Source: SZUA-448 sp045593785 (GTDB lineage Bacteria > Bacillota > Clostridia > Lachnospirales > Lachnospiraceae). Taken from it: a stretch of 27,687 nucleotides of DNA. Both the position numbers and the translations under genes were made by a program. The DNA lies in NCBI GenBank assembly GCA_045593785.1, contig JAZNXH010000108.1, forward strand, positions 1 to 27,687. The letters run 5' to 3'. Below are positions 23,786 to 27,687 of the stretch, one piece after another. Numbering within the stretch: position 1 is the stretch's first letter; each line of letters starts with the position of its first letter. Below the pieces are notes generated by a model. The model was not told the origin of the DNA, did no database searches, and was given only the letters and a program-made list of their open reading frames with translations.

Positions 23786-24600
23786 AAGAACGATTGGACG
23801 TAATGCTGGTAAACCGTGGCATGGCGGAATCCAGAGAAAAGGCAAAAGCACTGATTATGGCCGGTGAAGTATTTGTGGATGGTCAAAGGGAAGATAAAGC
23901 CGGGAGCATGTTTAAGGAAGAGTGCCGGATTGAATTGCGTGGACTACCGATGAAATATGTCAGCAGAGGCGGCTATAAGCTGGAAAAGATGGTAGAGTTA
24001 CACGGTATCCGTCTGGAAGGGAAAACCTGTATGGACGTTGGTGCATCAACCGGAGGCTTTACTGATTGTATGTTACAGAACGGTGCGCAGAAGGTTTATG
24101 CAATCGATGTCGGTACGAACCAGCTTGTATGGAAATTGCGCAATGATACGCGTGTAATCTCCATGGAGAAAACTAATATCCGGAATGTGACACCGGAGAT
24201 GATTAAGGATTTGATTGACTTTGTTACGATTGATGTATCATTTATTTCGTTAAAATTGGTTCTGCCTCCGGTGAAGGCCCTACTTTCACCGGATGCTGAA
24301 TTAGTTTGTCTGATAAAGCCACAGTTCGAAGCAGGGCGTGAAAAAGTTGGTAAAAAAGGTATTGTACGTGAAGCAGAGACTCATCTGGAAGTATTACAGA
24401 CAGTTTTGGATTTTACCTGTACGCTTGGCTTTTCTGTAAAGGATGTTACGTTTTCACCAATCCGTGGTACGGAGGGAAATATTGAATATCTGATGTATCT
24501 GCAGAATTCCGATATGCCGACGGAACGCCCGGATGATGAGAGATTGAATGGATTGGTTGCACAGTCGCATGAAGAATTGAAAAAGTCATCAATTCCATAA
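23782..24600 (+). CDS. tlyA: TlyA family rRNA (cytidine-2'-O)-methyltransferase
   Basis: Expected to methylate the 2'-O of cytidines in 16S and/or 23S rRNA; the mycobacterial and Campylobacter homologues set capreomycin sensitivity. The 272 residues carry an N-terminal S4 RNA-binding domain (MKERLDVMLVNRGMAESREK) and a RrmJ/FtsJ-like methyltransferase with the SAM loop DVGASTGGFTDC (85-96), AIDVGTNQL, TIDVSFISLKLVLPP and IKPQFEAGREKVGKKG. The start is TTG 23782, overlapping the dxs stop by four bases (TTGA); family proteins begin with KERLDVLLVERG, so this unusual codon is well supported. The downstream ATG at 23803 would cut into the S4 domain. Confidence 0.93.
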   Translation: MKERLDVMLVNRGMAESREKAKALIMAGEVFVDGQREDKAGSMFKEECRIELRGLPMKYVSRGGYKLEKMVELHGIRLEGKTCMDVGASTGGFTDCMLQNGAQKVYAIDVGTNQLVWKLRNDTRVISMEKTNIRNVTPEMIKDLIDFVTIDVSFISLKLVLPPVKALLSPDAELVCLIKPQFEAGREKVGKKGIVREAETHLEVLQTVLDFTCTLGFSVKDVTFSPIRGTEGNIEYLMYLQNSDMPTERPDDERLNGLVAQSHEELKKSSIP

Positions 24601-24602
24601 AT

Positions 24603-24625
24603 GCAAATACTTGTCAAGAATTTGC
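24603..24625. repeat. 23-bp near-perfect palindrome at the nadK-argR promoter
   Basis: Arms GCAAATACTTG (24603-24613) and CAAGAATTTGC (24615-24625) around a single central T, with one mismatch. It starts three bases after the tlyA stop and covers the -35 hexamer (24611-24616). No T-tract follows, so it is a poor terminator and a good operator candidate. It does not match the ArgR box (TGAATn4ATTCA-like) by eye. Confidence 0.6.
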
Positions 24626-24639
24626 GATTGTGATAAAAT
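24611..24639 (+). promoter_or_regulatory. Sigma-A promoter of nadK-argR
   Basis: TTGTCA (24611-24616) and TAAAAT (24634-24639) each match consensus at 5 of 6 positions, with a 17-base spacer, and TGA before the -10 adds an extended element. The predicted start near 24646 gives a leader of about 50 bases before the nadK ATG. Confidence 0.8.
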
Positions 24640-24695
24640 AATCAAAATCTTTTGTATATATTCATTTTTATGCAGAACGGAACCGGGAGAACTCC

Positions 24696-25568
24696 ATGAA
24701 AAGATTCTGTATTATTACCAATCAGGATAAAGATAAAGAATTTTCGACCACATGTCAGGTGGAGCAGTATCTTCGAGAGTCTGGTTGTGAGTGTTTCAGG
24801 GCAGTACGTAATTACGATGATCTGGCAACCGGATATACGGATGTTGAACAGATACCGGAAGATACTGATTGTGCCATTGTGTTAGGGGGAGACGGAACCT
24901 TATTACACGCTGTGCAAGACTTGGCGGAAAGAGGGATTCCGATTTTGGGTGTAAACCTTGGAACGCTCGGATTCTTAACGGAAGTGGAACCATCCGAATT
25001 GAAGGATGCGATTCAGCGTCTGATTGCAGATGAATATATGATTGAAGAACACACTATGTTAAGAGCAGAAGTTGGTGGTGCGGTGACACATGTGTTAAAT
25101 GATGTGGTCATTTCAAGAAGTGGTTTTTCCAGATTGATTCGTTTGCGTTTATATATTAATGGGTTGCCGCTTCAGGTGTATACAGGAGACGGTTTGTTGA
25201 TATCGACACCGACCGGTTCGACCGCATATAACCTTTCTGCCGGCGGTCCGGTAGTTGCTCCGGGTGTAGACATGTTTGTGATAACACCAATTTGTCCGCA
25301 TTCACTGAGTGAACGTAGTCTGGTGATTTCTGCAGATGACAGAATTGAGATTGAAGTCGAACGTAGCAAGAAGACGCAGGAAGAAGAGGCGATTGCAACT
25401 GTTGATGGTCAGAACTTCAAGAATCTTCAGGTTGCTGACCGTATTGTATTAACACGTTCGGAACGGAGCGCAAAACTAATCCGTTTTGAAAAAAATAGAT
25501 TCTATCAAGCGTTGAAGACAAAATTAAGATGGGGATACGAGACATCGGAGAAAGGTCAGGGAGTATGA
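24696..25568 (+). CDS. nadK: NAD kinase
   Basis: Phosphorylates NAD+ to NADP+ using ATP or polyphosphate. The 290 residues show the GGDGTLLHA motif (64-72, catalytic Asp66), NLGTLGFLTEVE, LNDVVISR, and the diagnostic DGLLISTPTGSTAYNLSAGGPVV followed by TPICPHSLSERSLVI. The length fits bacterial NADK (also named ppnK). GGGAGAA precedes the ATG. The stop overlaps the argR ATG (ATGA), so the two are translationally coupled; a tlyA-nadK-argR order is usual in Firmicutes, although here a promoter separates tlyA from nadK. Confidence 0.97.
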   Translation: MKRFCIITNQDKDKEFSTTCQVEQYLRESGCECFRAVRNYDDLATGYTDVEQIPEDTDCAIVLGGDGTLLHAVQDLAERGIPILGVNLGTLGFLTEVEPSELKDAIQRLIADEYMIEEHTMLRAEVGGAVTHVLNDVVISRSGFSRLIRLRLYINGLPLQVYTGDGLLISTPTGSTAYNLSAGGPVVAPGVDMFVITPICPHSLSERSLVISADDRIEIEVERSKKTQEEEAIATVDGQNFKNLQVADRIVLTRSERSAKLIRFEKNRFYQALKTKLRWGYETSEKGQGV

Positions 25569-26035
25569 AGGTAAGCAGACAAGCGAAAATATTGGAACTG
25601 ATTGCGGAAAATGAAGTAGAAACCCAAGAAGAGATTGCCCGTTTGTTGAATGAGAGTGGTTATAATGTGACTCAGGCAACGGTGTCCAGAGATTTGCGTG
25701 AGTTAAAGTTAACGAAGGTTACCGTAGAACGTGGTAGACAAAAATATATTGAATTACAACAACCCGGAACAGAAAACATGATGATTGACAAATATGTCCG
25801 AATTCTGCAAAATGGTTTTGTTTCCGTGGATAATGCAATGAATATCATTGTAATTCGTACTGTTGCCGGAATGGCAATGGCGGTTGCTGCTGCATTGGAT
25901 GCACTTCATATTGATGGTATTGTTGGCTGTATTGCCGGTGATGATACAATTATGTGTGCTGTCCGGACAATGAAGGATACGGAAAATGTGATTAAAAAAC
26001 TCCGTAAAATTATTGAAGAGAGACCGGGTCAATAA
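25565..26035 (+). CDS. argR: Arginine repressor ArgR
   Basis: Arginine-responsive hexameric regulator of arginine synthesis and breakdown. The 156 residues comprise an N-terminal winged helix (SRQAKILELIAENEVETQEE, recognition helix region TQATVSRDLRELKL, residues 36-49) and a C-terminal arginine-binding oligomerisation domain with GCIAGDDTIM (Asp126, Asp127). ATG 25565 overlaps the nadK stop; a longer reading back into nadK is rejected because the family starts at MKVSRQ. In many relatives recN follows argR; here yebC does. No clear ArgR operator was found in front of this operon. Confidence 0.95.
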   Translation: MKVSRQAKILELIAENEVETQEEIARLLNESGYNVTQATVSRDLRELKLTKVTVERGRQKYIELQQPGTENMMIDKYVRILQNGFVSVDNAMNIIVIRTVAGMAMAVAAALDALHIDGIVGCIAGDDTIMCAVRTMKDTENVIKKLRKIIEERPGQ

Positions 26036-26089
26036 CCGGTATCGATATGTGTATTTTACACTGAGTATTAATGAAATGAGGAAAGAGAA

Positions 26090-26818
26090 ATGTCAGGTCA
26101 TAACAAGTTTTCTAACATCAAACACAAAAAAGAAAAGAACGATGCTGCTAAGGGTAAAATTTTCACCCGTATTGGTAGAGAAATTGCTGTAGCAGTAAAA
26201 GAAGGCGGGCCGGATCCGAATAATAACAGCCGTCTTAAGGATATTATTACTAAGGCAAAGTCCAATAATATGCCTAATGATACGATTGAACGTAGTATTA
26301 AGAAGGCTGCTGGAGAAGGCAGCGGTGTAAATTACGACCGTGTGACTTATGAAGGTTATGGTCCGAATGGAACTGCGATTATTGTTGAAGGTTTAACAGA
26401 CAATAAGAACCGTACCGCAGCTAATATCCGCAATGCTTTTTCCAAGGGTAACGGAAATATTGGTGCGCAAGGTTGTGTTTCCTTTATGTTTGACAGAAAA
26501 GGTCAGATTATTATTGGTAAGGAAGACTGTGATATGGATTCTGACAGCCTGATGATGTTGGCTTTGGATGCCGGAGCAGAGGATTTTAATGAGGAAGAAG
26601 ACAGTTACGAAATTCTGACTGCACCGGATGATTTTACAGCTGTATATGAAGCACTTGAATCAGAGAAAATTGAGATGGCAGAAGCAGAAGTAACTATGAT
26701 TCCGCAGACTTGGGTAGAACTTACCGATGAACAGGATATCAAAATGATGAATCGTATTTTGGATCTTCTGGATGAAGATGATGATGTACAGAACGTTTAT
26801 CACAACTGGGATGAATAA
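26090..26818 (+). CDS. yebC: YebC/PmpR family protein
   Basis: A 242-residue member of the widespread YebC/TACO1 family, first described as transcription regulators and more recently tied to helping ribosomes through difficult sequences such as polyproline. The signature N-terminus SGHNKFSNIKHKKEKNDAAKGKIFTRI is intact, followed by GGPDPNNNSRLKDIITKAKSNNMPNDTIERSIKKA and YEGYGPNGTAIIVEGLTDNKNRT. The C-terminal domain is acidic. GAGGAAAGA precedes the ATG. It is 54 bases after argR with no convincing promoter of its own, so it is probably on the nadK transcript; a terminator follows at once. Confidence 0.96.
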   Translation: MSGHNKFSNIKHKKEKNDAAKGKIFTRIGREIAVAVKEGGPDPNNNSRLKDIITKAKSNNMPNDTIERSIKKAAGEGSGVNYDRVTYEGYGPNGTAIIVEGLTDNKNRTAANIRNAFSKGNGNIGAQGCVSFMFDRKGQIIIGKEDCDMDSDSLMMLALDAGAEDFNEEEDSYEILTAPDDFTAVYEALESEKIEMAEAEVTMIPQTWVELTDEQDIKMMNRILDLLDEDDDVQNVYHNWDE

Positions 26819-26823
26819 TGAAA

Positions 26824-26858
26824 AAGAAACCGGATTTGTTCCGGTTTCTTATATTTTT
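26824..26858 (+). terminator. Intrinsic terminator after yebC
   Basis: AAGAAACCGGA (26824-26834) and TCCGGTTTCTT (26840-26850) form a perfect 11-bp stem with a 5-base loop, followed by ATATTTTT. It begins six bases after the yebC stop. Confidence 0.93.
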
Positions 26859-26990
26859 AAATAATATACTATATTTTGTATTTTGTTTCATAAAGGGGCT
26901 AATATTTTATTGTTATATGACGATATATAGTATGTAGCTATACGTATGTCCATCGATATTATGAATTGACATGATATTGTCATATTTACT

Positions 26991-26999
26991 TGATATAAT
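26991..26999 (+). promoter_or_regulatory. Extended -10 promoter of the surface-protein gene
   Basis: TGA-TATAAT gives a perfect -10 (26994-26999) with an extended TGn. At 17 bases upstream the -35 position reads ATGATA (26971-26976, 4 of 6). A consensus TTGACA at 26966-26971 is 22 bases away and too distant. The inverted repeat TGACA-n6-TGTCA (26967-26982) covers the -35 zone and may be an operator. The rest of the gap after yebC (26859-26966) is AT-rich with no gene visible. Confidence 0.6.
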
Positions 27000-27052
27000 A
27001 TTACCGGAGCAAATGGATTGTTGACTTGGAAAGTCCGGAACAGGAGGTTCGC

Positions 27053-27687
27053 ATGAAAAATCCCGTAAAGAAAATTATGCGTGTGATAGCAGTTGTATTA
27101 ATGTTGGAGATGATTGTCTCCTGTTTTCTGCCGCATTTGCAAATAATGAATGATAAAACACTTACCATTGCGAATGCAGCGGAAGGAGATGAGGAATCCA
27201 ATGAGTCGGTGTTGGATGCAAGTCTTGCCGGACAGTATGTTATTAATGTCGGTTCCGAGTATTATCGCGAGACATCAGAGATTACCGTAGATCGCAATAT
27301 GACCCTGCAATTGATGCATGTTGATTCGAATGGTAATCCAAAACCGATCGAAGTGGCATCCGGTTCCTCTATTGAGATCACATGGGTATCGGTAGATGAT
27401 GGTTCTGATACCAGTACAGTTTTTAATGTTGAAGGTGTAGATAAGACCGGTAGCGGTATCAAGAGTTTCTGTAATGTAAGTATACTCGGTGTAGGTTATA
27501 ACAACCTCTCAATCGAAGTACATACGACGGACGCGTCAGGGAAAGAGACCTTTTTATATTTGTCTTGGAAATTACATGTTGCCCTGGCGATTGATCCGGA
27601 GAATGCGACAATTGACAAGGGATATGATGGCGGTGATTATGGTCTTCGCTATGGATTAAATACAGATAAGTTTCATGATACCTTACA
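27053..27687 (+). CDS. Secreted or lipid-anchored surface protein, possible Ig-like domain (3' end outside window)
   Basis: An open frame of 211 codons that runs off the right edge without a stop. AGGAGG lies about 5 bases before the ATG. The N-terminus is basic (MKNPVKKIMR), then a hydrophobic stretch of about 20 residues. Two export readings are possible: signal peptidase I after IANA (about residue 43), or a lipobox IVSC with Cys24, though a Glu inside the hydrophobic part argues against the latter. The mature part is acidic and rich in Ser, Thr, Val and Asp, with alternating beta-strand pattern (SSIEITWVSVDDGSD, SILGVGYNNLSIEVHTTD), similar in style to bacterial Ig-like modules of Lachnospiraceae surface proteins. 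No enzymatic motif is visible. The function is not recognised. Confidence 0.8.
   Translation, partial: MKNPVKKIMRVIAVVLMLEMIVSCFLPHLQIMNDKTLTIANAAEGDEESNESVLDASLAGQYVINVGSEYYRETSEITVDRNMTLQLMHVDSNGNPKPIEVASGSSIEITWVSVDDGSDTSTVFNVEGVDKTGSGIKSFCNVSILGVGYNNLSIEVHTTDASGKETFLYLSWKLHVALAIDPENATIDKGYDGGDYGLRYGLNTDKFHDTL

Noticed and set aside
24653..24664. TGTATATATTCA as an ArgR box in the nadK-argR leader
   Set aside because: The half-sites resemble an ARG box but the gap is two bases instead of four, and there is no second box beside it.
26049..26061. GTGTA-ttt-TACAC inverted repeat before yebC
   Set aside because: Arms of five bases only, no promoter around it and no T-tract; expected by chance in AT-rich DNA.
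26966..26971. Consensus TTGACA as the -35 of the surface-protein promoter
   Set aside because: It is 22 bases from the TATAAT, beyond the usual 16-18. The extended -10 and the hexamer at 26971-26976 are preferred.
1..27687. Search for CRISPR arrays, insertion sequences, phage genes or a defence island
   Set aside because: No regularly spaced repeats, transposase, integrase or typical defence domains were seen; gene content and codon style look uniform and core-like.

Overview
The window reads as chromosomal core sequence from a spore-forming, low-GC Gram-positive anaerobe of the class Clostridia, most likely a Lachnospiraceae member (inference from gene content and order). The basis is a complete eight-gene spoIIIA operon followed by asp23, nusB, xseA/xseB, ispA, dxs, tlyA, NAD kinase and argR, together with strong AGGAGG-type ribosome sites and sigma-A-like promoters. 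Apart from the tRNA at the left edge, every gene I can support is on the + strand. I see no mobile element, CRISPR array or rRNA.

Layout. (1) 1-45: the 5' half of a tRNA-Leu(CAA) on the minus strand. (2) 133-3983: an orphan anti-sigma-type zinc-finger membrane protein, then polA and coaE. (3) 4033-13567: a long same-strand run that starts at an extended -10 promoter and ends at a clear intrinsic terminator. It holds an FtsA/actin-like ATPase with unusual C-terminal repeats, a membrane GAF-GGDEF diguanylate cyclase, a WalJ/YycJ-like metallo-hydrolase, an ACT-domain/DUF711 pair of unknown function, a PepD-like dipeptidase and a LytR-CpsA-Psr (LCP) protein. (4) 13572-18567: a candidate sigma-E promoter and spoIIIAA-AH, the mother-cell half of the feeding-tube/secretion-like channel of engulfed forespores. 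(5) 18600-19081: asp23 as a one-gene unit with its own promoter and terminator. (6) 19130-24600: tightly coupled nusB-xseA-xseB-ispA-dxs-tlyA, covering antitermination, exonuclease VII, isoprenoid precursors and rRNA methylation. (7) 24611-26858: a strong promoter driving nadK-argR, probably also yebC, ending in a perfect hairpin terminator. (8) 26994-27687: a new promoter and the first 211 codons of a secreted or lipid-anchored surface protein that runs off the window.

Most genes are conserved housekeeping functions. The points that deserve a second look are: the FtsA-like protein, whose C-terminal third looks like three copies of a beta-grasp-like module and which is co-transcribed with a diguanylate cyclase; a SpoIIIAG that appears to lack the insertion building the ring's beta-triangle; the ACT/DUF711 pair; and two inverted repeats sitting on promoters, a 23-bp near-palindrome before nadK-argR and a 9-bp inverted repeat bracketing the asp23 promoter. 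No stretch over 300 bases lacks a gene. The longest intergenic region, 26819-27052, holds a terminator, AT-rich DNA and a promoter.
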